Positions 44,576 through 53,025 of a stretch of DNA of 64,000 nucleotides are shown in pieces; positions within the stretch are counted from its first letter, which is position 1; the number at the start of each line of letters is the position of its first letter. Location of the stretch: NCBI GenBank assembly GCA_015272215.1, contig JACYMD010000045.1, forward strand, positions 1 through 64,000, written 5' to 3'. Made by a program: the position numbers and the translations under genes. The DNA is from Rivularia sp. T60_A2020_040. GTDB lineage: Bacteria; Cyanobacteriota; Cyanobacteriia; Cyanobacteriales; Nostocaceae. The notes under the pieces were generated by a model. The model worked only from the letters and a program-made list of their open reading frames with translations, searched no databases and was not told where the DNA came from.

Positions 44576-45925
44576 ATGAATTTTGAACAATTCATTGAAA
44601 AAATAGAAGGAGTTCGTCTGCAAACAGATTTATTACACTGTTCCGTGAATCAAACACCTCAGCAGCATCAACAATTGTTAATGCAAGCTGTAGAACAATT
44701 AAGTGTTAGTTTAGAAGAACTTCATGTTGCAGAAGAAGAATTACTTCAACAAAACGAGCAATTAGTAGAATATCAGCAAGAAATCGAAAAAGAACATCAA
44801 AGATACCAGCAATTGTTTGATTTTGCTCCTGATGGCTACATTGTGACAGATATTCATGGAAAAATCCTCGAAGCTAACCAAGCAGCATTGCAATTATTTG
44901 CAATTGATAAAGTTAGACTCATCGGTAAAATTTTGATAGTCTTTGTTCCTCAAGAAGCACGTCGAGAATTTCGCCAAAAACTCAGCCAATTATGCCAACA
45001 AGGAGAATTCAAAGATTGGGAAATTTGTTTGCAAAACCATCAGAAAATCTTATTTGATTGTCAAATTAGCACTACTACCATAAACGATAAAGGTAACTGC
45101 ATTGGTATACGCTGGTTATTACGCGATATTAGCGCTCACAAACAAGCAGAAGCTAAAATCCGCTGTGTGGAACTGCAAAATTGCCAATTACAAGAAGCAG
45201 CCCAATTAAAATCACAAATTGTCACAGTTCTATCCCATGAATTGCGTACACCTTTAAATGCCATTTTAGGGTTTTCTGACATAGTTTTACGGTTAAACAA
45301 AAATCAGTTTACTTCCCAGTCCGTAAAGATGGTAGAAACAATTATCCGAAATGGCAAACAGCTATTAAAATTAATTAATAATATGCTAGATTTTGCTAAA
45401 TTAGAAGAAGGTAAATTTAGTCTTAGTCTCCAATATTTTAATATCAAAGAGTTAATTAAGTTAGTTGCAGACGACTTACGTTTTTTTGCTAATCAGAAAA
45501 ATATTAATTTAGATGTTAATATCAATATTCAAAACGTAAAAGTTATTAATGACCCCATTCGTATTCAACAATTATTAATTAATTTAATTTCCAACGCAAT
45601 TAAATTTACAGAAACTGGTAGCGTATTAATTGAATTACAAGAATTAAACGACGATAAAATTATCATCATAGTTAAAGATACAGGTATTGGGATTTCAGAA
45701 GTTGATTTCAAATACATTTTCCAAGCATTTCAGCAAGTTAATCAAACTAAAAGTCGTTGCTACCAAGGAACGGGATTAGGATTAGCAATAGTCAAAGATT
45801 TACTAAATTTAATGGGAGGAACTATTACTGTAGAAAGTCAACTTGGTGAAGGTTCAACTTTTCGTGTAGAGTTACCAAGAGAAGTCAAATCATTAAAAAA
45901 CGAAAACTTTTCACCCTCCGGGTGA
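44576..45925 (+). CDS. PAS-domain sensor histidine kinase
   Basis: A 449-residue kinase from the ATG at 44576 (AAGGTGG upstream). Order: coiled-coil N-terminus (VEQLSVSLEELHVAEEEL), a PAS domain (about residues 80-195, FDFAPDGYIVTD), HisKA with H-box VLSHELRTPLNAILGFSD, and HATPase with N-box LISNAIKFTETG, G1 DTGIGIS and G2 GTGLGLAIVKDLL. No membrane segment, so cytoplasmic. It follows the damaged cheB/cheR genes and was probably their partner. Its last codons lie in a terminator hairpin. Confidence 0.92.
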   Translation: MNFEQFIEKIEGVRLQTDLLHCSVNQTPQQHQQLLMQAVEQLSVSLEELHVAEEELLQQNEQLVEYQQEIEKEHQRYQQLFDFAPDGYIVTDIHGKILEANQAALQLFAIDKVRLIGKILIVFVPQEARREFRQKLSQLCQQGEFKDWEICLQNHQKILFDCQISTTTINDKGNCIGIRWLLRDISAHKQAEAKIRCVELQNCQLQEAAQLKSQIVTVLSHELRTPLNAILGFSDIVLRLNKNQFTSQSVKMVETIIRNGKQLLKLINNMLDFAKLEEGKFSLSLQYFNIKELIKLVADDLRFFANQKNINLDVNINIQNVKVINDPIRIQQLLINLISNAIKFTETGSVLIELQELNDDKIIIIVKDTGIGISEVDFKYIFQAFQQVNQTKSRCYQGTGLGLAIVKDLLNLMGGTITVESQLGEGSTFRVELPREVKSLKNENFSPSG

Positions 45926-45936
45926 AAAGTTTTATT
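45904..45936 (+). terminator. Terminator overlapping the end of the kinase gene
   Basis: AAAACTTTTCACCC and GGGTGAAAAGTTTT pair around a TCC loop and are followed by ATTTTTC. The kinase stop codon (45923-45925) lies inside the right arm. Confidence 0.8.
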
Positions 45937-45955
45937 TTTCATTGTTCGTTAATAA

Positions 45956-46028
45956 CTGCTTCCGCTATTCTCAATTTAGCAGAACGAGAGCGGGGATTAG
46001 TAGAAATTTCTTCCTCTTGAGCAATAAT
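45956..46028 (-). repeat. Duplicated fragment of the rsmH 3' end
   Basis: 73 bases identical at 71 positions to 46710-46782 inside rsmH, in the same orientation. On the minus strand it encodes [19 protein letters not shown] and then continues IAEAVINEQ-stop. It brackets the toxin-antitoxin pair on the side away from rsmH. Confidence 0.88.
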
Positions 46029-46091
46029 GAAGAATGAAAAACGAGTATTAAAAGAAATGCAAGGAGAGTTACATTAGAATATAACTTTTAC

Positions 46092-46445
46092 TTACAAGTG
46101 AACAATGATTGAATCACGAGTCATTTCAATATAGTCGTGACTATTAAATAATTCCACCAAGGATTGCAAGTTAGCTGCGAATAATTCTTCTAACTCTAAG
46201 TTATTGATATTACCTGTTGTAACAAGTAGTAATTTGTAAGGCTCTTTAATCGTTAAAAAAGAATTTAAAAAATCAGAATCCTTGGTAATTACTATACGCT
46301 CATCCCCTATTGATACAGCATTAATTTCTGTATCTGATGTAGCATTTTTATTAGGTAAATCTTTTGTATGGATTGTGTCATAGCCAGCAGATTCGAGAAA
46401 TCGAGCGAGCCGAACAGGTAATTGAGCATCAACAATAAATTTCAT
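46092..46445 (-). CDS. DUF5615 PIN-like toxin
   Basis: A 117-residue PIN-fold-like protein of the DUF5615/Mut7-C type: [17 protein letters not shown] with the first conserved Asp, then GYDTIHTKDLP, and ERIVITKDSDFLNS with the acidic cluster for metal binding. It overlaps the DUF433 start region by four bases, the usual antitoxin-toxin order (DUF433 first on this strand). Probable RNase toxin of a type II module, by family only. The module lies between rsmH and the copied rsmH fragment. Confidence 0.88.
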   Translation of the reverse strand: MKFIVDAQLPVRLARFLESAGYDTIHTKDLPNKNATSDTEINAVSIGDERIVITKDSDFLNSFLTIKEPYKLLLVTTGNINNLELEELFAANLQSLVELFNSHDYIEMTRDSIIVHL

Positions 46446-46678
46446 GAAGCAATTTTATATATGCTTTTCACTTGGGTGAGACGAACGGCGAATTGCAAAG
46501 CAGCGAGAATATCTTCCCGCTCTAAATCGTCATAATCTGCTAAGATTTCATCCATTGTCATGCCAGAGCCAAGTAATTCGAGAATCAATTCTACAGGATA
46601 ACGAAGTCCCCTAATACAAGGTTTGCCGTGGCAAATGTCAGGGTTATAGGTAATGCGTTGTAAAAGGTTACTGCTCAT
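46442..46678 (-). CDS. DUF433 antitoxin
   Basis: A 78-residue DUF433 protein with a helix-turn-helix: [29 protein letters not shown] and a [22 protein letters not shown] segment. Partner of the DUF5615 protein. Its ATG overlaps the rsmH stop codon by four bases (46675-46678), so it may be translated by coupling to rsmH and depend on the rsmH promoter. That linkage is inference. Confidence 0.9.
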   Translation of the reverse strand: MSSNLLQRITYNPDICHGKPCIRGLRYPVELILELLGSGMTMDEILADYDDLEREDILAALQFAVRLTQVKSIYKIAS

Positions 46679-47598
46679 ATTGTTGGTTTTGGTAAAGCAT
46701 ATACTGAATCTGCTTCCGCTATTCTCAATTTAGCAGAGCGAGCGCGGGGATTAGTAGAAATTTCTTCCTCTTGAGCAATAATCGGCTTTTTTGTCAATAT
46801 TTTCAATGATTGGTTATCTTTAAAAGCGTGTTTAACTATCCTATCTTCCAAACTGTGAAAACTAATAATTGCAATTTTTCCACCTGCAAGAAGTGCATTT
46901 GGTGCTTTATCTAAAAGAGTTTCTAAAGATTTTAATTCATCATTGACAGCAATTCGTAAACCTTGAAAAACACGAGTTGCGGGGTGAATTCTGCCATATC
47001 GATACTTACGAGGAACGCAATAAGATATAGTTTCAGCTAACTGAGTTGTAGTAGAAAACGGACGCTGTTCTACAATACGTCTAGCAATCCGTCGTGATAG
47101 CCTTTCTTCACCATATTTAAAGAAAATATTCGCTAATTCCACCTCATCCCAATGATTAATCACCTCAGCAGCAGTTAAAGATTGTCTTCGATCCATCCGC
47201 ATATCGAGTTCAGCTTCGTGACGAAAACTAAAACCCCTTTCCGGATTATCCAAATGGTAAGAACTAACTCCCAAATCTGCAATAATCCCGTCAAAAGTAT
47301 TACGTGGAAATTCGTATGCAGCAAAATTACTATGGACAAATTCGACACGATTTCCATACTCAGCTAAATTATTTTTTGCCGCTGTTAAAGCATCTTTATC
47401 TTGATCGATCGCCGTTATTCGCGTATCCGGTGCAGCTTCTAAGATTAACCGAGAATGTCCCCCACCACCAACAGTTGTATCTAAATAATGACCATTACTA
47501 CCTATCGCCAAACCTGTAATTATTTCCTTTCCTAAAACGGGAACGTGTGAAAAAATAGGTGTTTCGATATTAGCTGGTGTTGGCGATTCATTAATCAT
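46675..47598 (-). CDS. rsmH: 16S rRNA (cytosine-1402-N4)-methyltransferase RsmH
   Basis: A 307-residue RsmH (MraW). Features are [13 protein letters not shown], the SAM motif [14 protein letters not shown] (about residues 41-54), [29 protein letters not shown] and [13 protein letters not shown]. It methylates C1402 of 16S rRNA. The C-terminal tail after AKLRIAEA ([11 protein letters not shown]) lies next to the toxin-antitoxin insertion, and a second copy of the preceding 73 bp stands at 45956. The original tail may therefore have been replaced. The enzyme core is intact. Confidence 0.95.
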   Translation of the reverse strand: MINESPTPANIETPIFSHVPVLGKEIITGLAIGSNGHYLDTTVGGGGHSRLILEAAPDTRITAIDQDKDALTAAKNNLAEYGNRVEFVHSNFAAYEFPRNTFDGIIADLGVSSYHLDNPERGFSFRHEAELDMRMDRRQSLTAAEVINHWDEVELANIFFKYGEERLSRRIARRIVEQRPFSTTTQLAETISYCVPRKYRYGRIHPATRVFQGLRIAVNDELKSLETLLDKAPNALLAGGKIAIISFHSLEDRIVKHAFKDNQSLKILTKKPIIAQEEEISTNPRARSAKLRIAEADSVYALPKPTI

Positions 47599-48079
47599 GT
47601 AATTAAAATATATAAATTAATAGCACTTAGGCAACTGGCACAATTTTATTGTAGGCTGTGTGACGCATTGAATAAATTTGAACGTAGCGATAAAACTTAT
47701 AGCGTCACGCACCAACCTGTAACTGTCACAATAAAAGGTGAATTTTTCTTACGTAGTGGCGACGGGCATTCGCCATCAGTCAGGGATAAATCCCTGACTA
47801 CGAACCAGTAAGAATAAAATACTACTTTTTCCTACTCTCTACCAATTCAGTAGTATCAGCTACAGTCACTGAATAATCTTTAAAGTTAGACATGATAATG
47901 CACTTGACCTCGCTTGATTCATCATTCATCCTTCATAATTAAAGAAACCGTTCATTATTAATCTTCACCTAACCAAACAGCTAGCATAAGCAAATATTTG
48001 ATTAGAAATATTTAGTTAAAATAATGAAGCTGAGGGAAGAGAGCAAAGAAAAGTTTATCTTGGGGAGAATTACTGATTC
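47599..48079. other. Divergent gap between rsmH and ndhH with hairpin repeat
   Basis: GGCGACGGGCATTCGCC (47759-47775) and AGTCAGGGATAAATCCCTGACT (near 47778-47800) are hairpin repeats. The rest should carry the rsmH and ndhH promoters but no convincing boxes or regulator sites were found. No gene is supported. Confidence 0.45.
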
Positions 48080-49264
48080 ATGGCATTAATGGAAACTCGC
48101 ACCGAACCAATGGTGCTGAACATGGGACCGCACCATCCTTCGATGCACGGGGTTTTACGTCTAATCATGACTTTAGACGGTGAAGACGTAGTAGATTGCG
48201 AACCCGTTATCGGCTACCTGCACCGGGGAATGGAAAAAATCGCCGAAAACCGTACTAATATCATGTACGTTCCCTACGTGAGTCGGTGGGATTATGCAGC
48301 CGGAATGTTCAACGAAGCCGTTACCGTCAACGCACCGGAAAAATTAGCGAATATCGAAGTTCCCAAACGCGCTAGCTACATCCGCGTCATCATGCTGGAA
48401 TTGAACCGCATCGCTAACCACTTGCTGTGGTGGGGTCCATTCATGGCTGATGTGGGCGCACAAACTCCCTTTTTCTACCAGTTTCGCGAACGCGAGATGA
48501 TTTACGATTTATGGGAAGCGGCTACAGGTTATCGCATGGTTAACAACAACTACTTCCGCATTGGTGGTGTAGCGGTTGATTTGCCTTACGGTTGGGTAGA
48601 TAAATGTATGGAATTTTGCGAATACTTCTTACCCAAAGTAGACGAATACGAACGTTTAGTAACGAAAAATCCGATATTTCGCCGTCGTGTAGAAGGAATT
48701 GGCGTAATTACTCGCGAACAAGCCATCAACTGGGGACTATCTGGCCCAATGTTACGCGCTTCCGGTGTGAAATGGGATTTGCGTAAAGTTGACCATTACG
48801 AATGTTACGACGATTTTGATTGGGATGTGCAATGGGAAACCGCTGGCGACTGTTTTGCTCGTTATGTGGTGAGAATGAAGGAAATGCGCGAATCGGTCAA
48901 AATCCTCAAACAAGCTCTTAAAGGGCTTCCTGGTGGTCCCTATGAGAACTTGGAAGCGAAGCGGATGCAGGAAGGTAAAAAGTCCCAGTGGAACGATTTT
49001 CAATATCAATACATTGCTAAAAAAGTGGCTCCTACCTTTAAGATTCCCAAAGGTGAAATCTATTCCCGTGTCGAAAGCGGTAAAGGTGAATTAGGAATTT
49101 ACTTGGTTGGTGATGATAATGTGTTTCCTTGGCGTTGGAAAATTCGTCCAGCAGATTTCAACAATCTACAAATTTTACCCGAATTATTAAAAGGTGTAAA
49201 AGTAGCAGATATCGTTGTGATATTGGGTAGCATTGACGTAATTATGGGTTCCGTTGACAGATAA
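48080..49264 (+). CDS. ndhH: NAD(P)H dehydrogenase-like complex subunit NdhH
   Basis: A 394-residue NdhH, the 49-kDa-type subunit of the thylakoid NDH-1 complex used in cyclic electron flow and respiration. Signatures are [16 protein letters not shown], the GYLHRGMEK segment, [21 protein letters not shown] and the C-terminal [18 protein letters not shown]. Length equals other cyanobacteria and plastids. GGGGAG lies about 15 bases before the ATG. It stands alone here. The sequence of this gene is richer in G and C than its neighbours, as often seen for conserved, well-expressed genes. Confidence 0.97.
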   Translation: MALMETRTEPMVLNMGPHHPSMHGVLRLIMTLDGEDVVDCEPVIGYLHRGMEKIAENRTNIMYVPYVSRWDYAAGMFNEAVTVNAPEKLANIEVPKRASYIRVIMLELNRIANHLLWWGPFMADVGAQTPFFYQFREREMIYDLWEAATGYRMVNNNYFRIGGVAVDLPYGWVDKCMEFCEYFLPKVDEYERLVTKNPIFRRRVEGIGVITREQAINWGLSGPMLRASGVKWDLRKVDHYECYDDFDWDVQWETAGDCFARYVVRMKEMRESVKILKQALKGLPGGPYENLEAKRMQEGKKSQWNDFQYQYIAKKVAPTFKIPKGEIYSRVESGKGELGIYLVGDDNVFPWRWKIRPADFNNLQILPELLKGVKVADIVVILGSIDVIMGSVDR

Positions 49265-49267
49265 TTT

Positions 49268-49440
49268 CAATTTGAGATTTTAGATTTTAGATTTTGGATT
49301 ATATGATGAAAATCCACAATCTAAAATCTTTTATTTTGAGTATTATTTATAGGACAATTATAGTTTAATTTAATACTTGACCTGGCGACTATAAGTCGCA
49401 AATACACGAACCGGCACCCGCCTTACGGCAGGTTTACAAA
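49268..49440 (+). repeat. AAATCT-type STRR and hairpin repeat after ndhH
   Basis: TTTTAGATTTTAGATTTTGG at about 49276-49297 with complementary AATCTAAAATC at 49318-49328 could fold into a stem. GGCGACTATAAGTCGC (49385-49400) and ACCCGCCTTACGGCAGGT (49418-49434) are further hairpins. Confidence 0.7.
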
Positions 49441-49461
49441 TAACATAAAATCCCAAACCTT

Positions 49462-50043
49462 GTGATTTCTCTAATCATATTTTTATTTTTCTTTCCTGCT
49501 TGTCTTGGTATATTAAGACAAGTTATTTTGAGTACGGAATTAAGCCATCAATTATTAGCTTTGGCAATATTTTTATTGTGTATTGAGCAAGCCAATATGG
49601 CAAATCATGATTTACAAAAAGTCACTGATGCTAAAGAACAAGTTAAAGATGCTCGCTTAAATTATTTTCAAATAATTACTATTGTGACAATTATCATGGA
49701 ATTAATCGGCTTTTATTTATCATCAATCTGGTTAGGATGGGGTTCCATTGTAATTTTGTTCGGCTTAATTTTGTTTAACTTATTTGTTGATATCAAAATT
49801 AATAGTTCATCAGAAAATTCATCAGAAAATTCATCACAAAATATTATTCAAATTTGGAAAATCAGTGAACGTCTACCAGTTTTAATTGCTGATATGGTTG
49901 GATTACTATTAATTAGTATGTGGATATTAAAGATTGGTGATTTTGGTATATCTTTGGGGCTTTTTACAATGACTATGCTTTACTGTAGTATTAAATTATT
50001 TTTGTTTTTTACTTTGTTATCGACAAGATTACTGATTCAATAA
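49462..50043 (+). CDS. Unidentified membrane protein
   Basis: A 193-residue protein with about five hydrophobic stretches (residues 1-15, 26-44, 72-90, 95-112, 140-158, 165-190) and a short hydrophilic SENSSENSSQN repeat near residues 116-126. A GTG start is assumed; no clear ribosome-binding site. I do not recognise a family. It is likely an inner- or thylakoid-membrane protein. Confidence 0.6.
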   Translation: MISLIIFLFFFPACLGILRQVILSTELSHQLLALAIFLLCIEQANMANHDLQKVTDAKEQVKDARLNYFQIITIVTIIMELIGFYLSSIWLGWGSIVILFGLILFNLFVDIKINSSSENSSENSSQNIIQIWKISERLPVLIADMVGLLLISMWILKIGDFGISLGLFTMTMLYCSIKLFLFFTLLSTRLLIQ

Positions 50044-50303
50044 CCACCCTAGACGCAGAGAAAAGAGAGATGAACAAGTAACATCAAATCTGTTGGCATC
50101 ACAACGATACATTTTTTTAACGCAAAGGAGCGCAAAGGTAAACGCGAAGGTTCGCAGAGTTTTTTTTGATTCGATTCATATATAATTCCAATGTAATCGG
50201 AAAAAATATAACTCTTTAAATATTATGCCTAGATAATTGGTAGTGCAATTTTTTTCATGAGACTGTCTTATAACCAAAAATAATAAATATAATTAAACTC
50301 AAT
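50044..50303. other. Spacer with GCAAAGG-type repeats
   Basis: 260 bases. AACGCAAAGGAGCGCAAAGG and GCAGAGTTTTTTTTGATT (50119-50170) resemble a sequence at 7830-7860 near nifE. This is another scattered repeat family. No gene is seen. Confidence 0.5.
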
Positions 50304-51470
50304 ATGGAATACAACCCCCAACTTTATCAAGAAATTACCAACCGCATCACCAAAAGTCCTCAACAAAGGATTACTTTCGCCGAATATATGGAATTGGCAC
50401 TATATCACCCAGAATATGGCTATTATTCCCAAAACGCGGCAAATCTAGGGAAAGAAGGTGATTTCTTTACCTCCGTACATCTTGGTGCTGACTTTGGTGA
50501 AATGTTAGCAATTCAATTCTTCCAAATGTGGGAAATATTAGGTAAACCAGAACATTTTTCATTAATAGAAATGGGTGCTGGACAAGGACATTTAGCTTCA
50601 GATATTATTAGCTATATTAAAGAAGAATATCCCGATTTTCTCAAAGCATTAAAATATATAATTGTTGAAAAATCACCTGGTTTAAAAAATATTCAACAAC
50701 AACGATTAAAAGAATTTGAAATTAGCTGGTGTAACTTAGAAGAAATACCAAATAATTCTGTAATTGGATGCTTTTTTTCAAATGAATTAATAGACGCTTT
50801 TCCCGTGCATCAATTCATCTTAGAAAACGGAGAATTTCGAGAAATTTATGTAACGATAAAAGCAGAACAAGAAACAGGGGACTTATTTACAGAAATTGCA
50901 GATAAACCTTCTACACCCGAACTTGTTAACTATTTAAAATTGTTAGAAATTGACATTAATAAATATCCTTCCGGATATCGTAGTGAAATTAATTTAGCAG
51001 CTTTAGAATGGTTAGGTGTAATAGCAAACCGTTTGCAGCGCGGGTATATGTTAACAATTGATTATGGTTATACTCAAAACCGTTACTACAATCCCAGACG
51101 GGATAAAGGAACCTTGCAGTGTTACACTCGACATCATCGCCATAATGACCCCTACATTAACATTGGAAAACAAGATATTACCGCTCACGTTGATTTTACA
51201 GCCTTAGAAAAAAATGGCGATCGCACTAATTTACAAAAAGTTGGTTTAACCCAGCAAGGATTATTTTTAATGGCTTTAGGATTAGGTGAACGTGTAGCGA
51301 CATTATCCCAATCAAAACAACCTTTATCTAGCATACTCCAACGGCGCGACTCATTGCATCAACTATTAGATCCTTTAGGGCTTGGTGGTTTCCATGTTTT
51401 AGTTCAAGCTAAAGGTTTACAAACAACAGAAATATCTCAGCAACTTCAAGGCTTTATCCAACCACTGTAA
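50304..51470 (+). CDS. Class I SAM-dependent methyltransferase, MidA/NDUFAF7 family
   Basis: A 388-residue protein of the family of human NDUFAF7 (MidA), an arginine methyltransferase of complex I subunit. Features are ITFAEYMELALYHPEYGYYS, LGKEGDFFTSVHLG, the SAM motif IEMGAGQGHLASDI (about residues 94-107), FFSNELIDAFPVHQF and LTIDYGYTQNRYY. A role in NDH-1 assembly fits ndhH 1 kb upstream but is inference. Length is normal. Confidence 0.9.
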   Translation: MEYNPQLYQEITNRITKSPQQRITFAEYMELALYHPEYGYYSQNAANLGKEGDFFTSVHLGADFGEMLAIQFFQMWEILGKPEHFSLIEMGAGQGHLASDIISYIKEEYPDFLKALKYIIVEKSPGLKNIQQQRLKEFEISWCNLEEIPNNSVIGCFFSNELIDAFPVHQFILENGEFREIYVTIKAEQETGDLFTEIADKPSTPELVNYLKLLEIDINKYPSGYRSEINLAALEWLGVIANRLQRGYMLTIDYGYTQNRYYNPRRDKGTLQCYTRHHRHNDPYINIGKQDITAHVDFTALEKNGDRTNLQKVGLTQQGLFLMALGLGERVATLSQSKQPLSSILQRRDSLHQLLDPLGLGGFHVLVQAKGLQTTEISQQLQGFIQPL

Positions 51471-51629
51471 GCCTAAATAAGCGTAAATCTGAAAAATTAA
51501 CCTCAAAACTTCCAAGATTCCAAAATTTCAAAATTCCCAAATTCCCAAATTATTTATTTTATAATCGCGATCGTTGGTTTACCATAACAGTAATTGCAAC
51601 ATTATATAAACATCACAAAGGTAATAATT

Positions 51630-51725
51630 ATGTCTACTCATGACTTATTAATGTTAATTGGATTACTTACTCCCGGAATATTGCTTTCAGTGATAATTAT
51701 GGTGACATTCGCTGCTGGAGGCTAA
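51630..51725 (+). CDS. Small single-helix membrane protein (31 residues)
   Basis: ATG at 51630 with AAAGG nine bases upstream starts MSTHDLLMLIGLLTPGIL, continuing into one hydrophobic helix (about residues 6-28) and ending FAAGG-stop. Its composition is that of small thylakoid subunits (photosystem or NDH-1 type), but I cannot match it to a named one. It is too short for default gene calling. The 160 bp upstream contain a HIP1-like CGCGATCG and could hold a promoter. Confidence 0.6.
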   Translation: MSTHDLLMLIGLLTPGILLSVIIMVTFAAGG

Positions 51726-52048
51726 TTCGATTTTGGATTTTGGATTTTAGATTTTGGATTGGGAGTTAAGAGTTAGGAGTTGTAGAGACGGGGCGTATTG
51801 CTACGTATTTACGAAAATTAGGATTTAGGAGCCACTGCGGTTAAAGCTTCAAATATCGCAAATTTCAGTTGAGTAGAATACACTAAAACCTCACCCCCTT
51901 CCCCTCTCCTTCATAAGGAGAGGGGTGCCCAGAGGGCGGGGTGAGGTAAAATTTGTATTGCACCCAAGTGAAAACCGCTATATTTGCCCAATAACCAATG
52001 CCCAATATTGATTTAAAACAAGTATATATTATAAGGAAGGAATAAAAA
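51726..52048. repeat. STRR and palindromic repeat region
   Basis: TTTTGGATTTTGGATTTTAG units (51731-51760), GGAGTTA units and GTAGAGACGGGGCGTATTGC (51763-51803, also at 28897), then the CCTCACCCC...GGGGTGAGG palindrome with its AAAATTTGTATTGCACCCAAGTG arm (51888-51982), copy 2 of the repeat at 44365. Confidence 0.8.
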
Positions 52049-52912
52049 ATGAAGGTTGCATTTCTGGGTACTGGATTAATGGGACAACCAATGGCACAAA
52101 GGTTGTTAGAAAAAGATGTGGAGTTAATAGCTTATAACCGTACCCCAGAAAAATTAGAACCGATTAAAGCAGCAGGTGCCGAAATTGCCGAATATCCCCA
52201 TCAAGCAATTGGTGCTGCGGACTATGTAATCCTGATGCTTACTAACACCGCAGCTATTTACAGCGTCTTACTTTCCGATATGTCTTCCAGAAGTGTAGCA
52301 GGAAAACAAGTTATTCAAATGGGGACAATTACCCCTACCGAAAGTAGAGAAATTCGAGATGCAGTAGTTGCTGGTGGTGGAGACTACATTGAAGCACCAG
52401 TACTCGGTAGTATCCCCGAAGCCAAAGCTGGTAAATTAATTGTCATGGTAGGCGCACATAAAGACCAATATAGACACAGTTTGGAACTATTAAAACATTT
52501 TGGTCCCGAACCCATATTAGTAGGTCCCGTAGGCAGCGCAGCAGCTTTAAAATTAGCTTTAAACCAATTAATTGCATCCTTAACATCTGCCTTTGGTGTT
52601 AGTTTGGGATTTATTCAAAGTCAAGGTATTAATCCAGACATATTTATGCAGATTTTACGTGAAAGTGCTGTTTATGCACCCACTTTTGATAAAAAATTAC
52701 AGCGTATGGTAGACGGAAATTATACTAATCCCAATTTCCCCATGAAACACTTGGTTAAAGACACAGATTATTTTATTGAAGAAGCCAAAGAAGCAGGATT
52801 AAACGTTAGTAGTATTCAAGGAGTGCGAGAAATTCTCGATATGGCGATGAAAATGGGAATGAAAAACCAAGATTATTCATCCTTATTTGCAGCAATTAAA
52901 GCCGGAGAGTAG
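52049..52912 (+). CDS. NAD(P)-dependent beta-hydroxyacid dehydrogenase family oxidoreductase
   Basis: A 287-residue protein of the 3-hydroxyisobutyrate dehydrogenase/glyoxylate-succinic semialdehyde reductase family. The Rossmann motif FLGTGLMGQPMA is at residues 5-16, the substrate motif DYIEAPVLGSIPEA follows near 110, and the catalytic Lys is in GSAAALKLALNQL (about residue 170). Substrate cannot be fixed from sequence. AAGGAAGGA precedes the ATG by about seven bases. Confidence 0.9.
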   Translation: MKVAFLGTGLMGQPMAQRLLEKDVELIAYNRTPEKLEPIKAAGAEIAEYPHQAIGAADYVILMLTNTAAIYSVLLSDMSSRSVAGKQVIQMGTITPTESREIRDAVVAGGGDYIEAPVLGSIPEAKAGKLIVMVGAHKDQYRHSLELLKHFGPEPILVGPVGSAAALKLALNQLIASLTSAFGVSLGFIQSQGINPDIFMQILRESAVYAPTFDKKLQRMVDGNYTNPNFPMKHLVKDTDYFIEEAKEAGLNVSSIQGVREILDMAMKMGMKNQDYSSLFAAIKAGE

Positions 52913-52913
52913 T

Positions 52914-53025
52914 AAACAGTTGACAGTTATCAGTTAACAGTTATCAGTTATCAGTTACCAATTACCAATTACCAATTACCCATTACCAATTACCAATTAC
53001 CAATTACCAATTACCCATTACCAAT
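52914..53025 (+). repeat. STRR block between two convergent genes
   Basis: CAGTTATCAGTTA units (52917-52957) followed by nine or more CCAATTA/CCCATTA heptamers (52958-53024), reaching the stop codon of the TPR gene. Confidence 0.85.
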
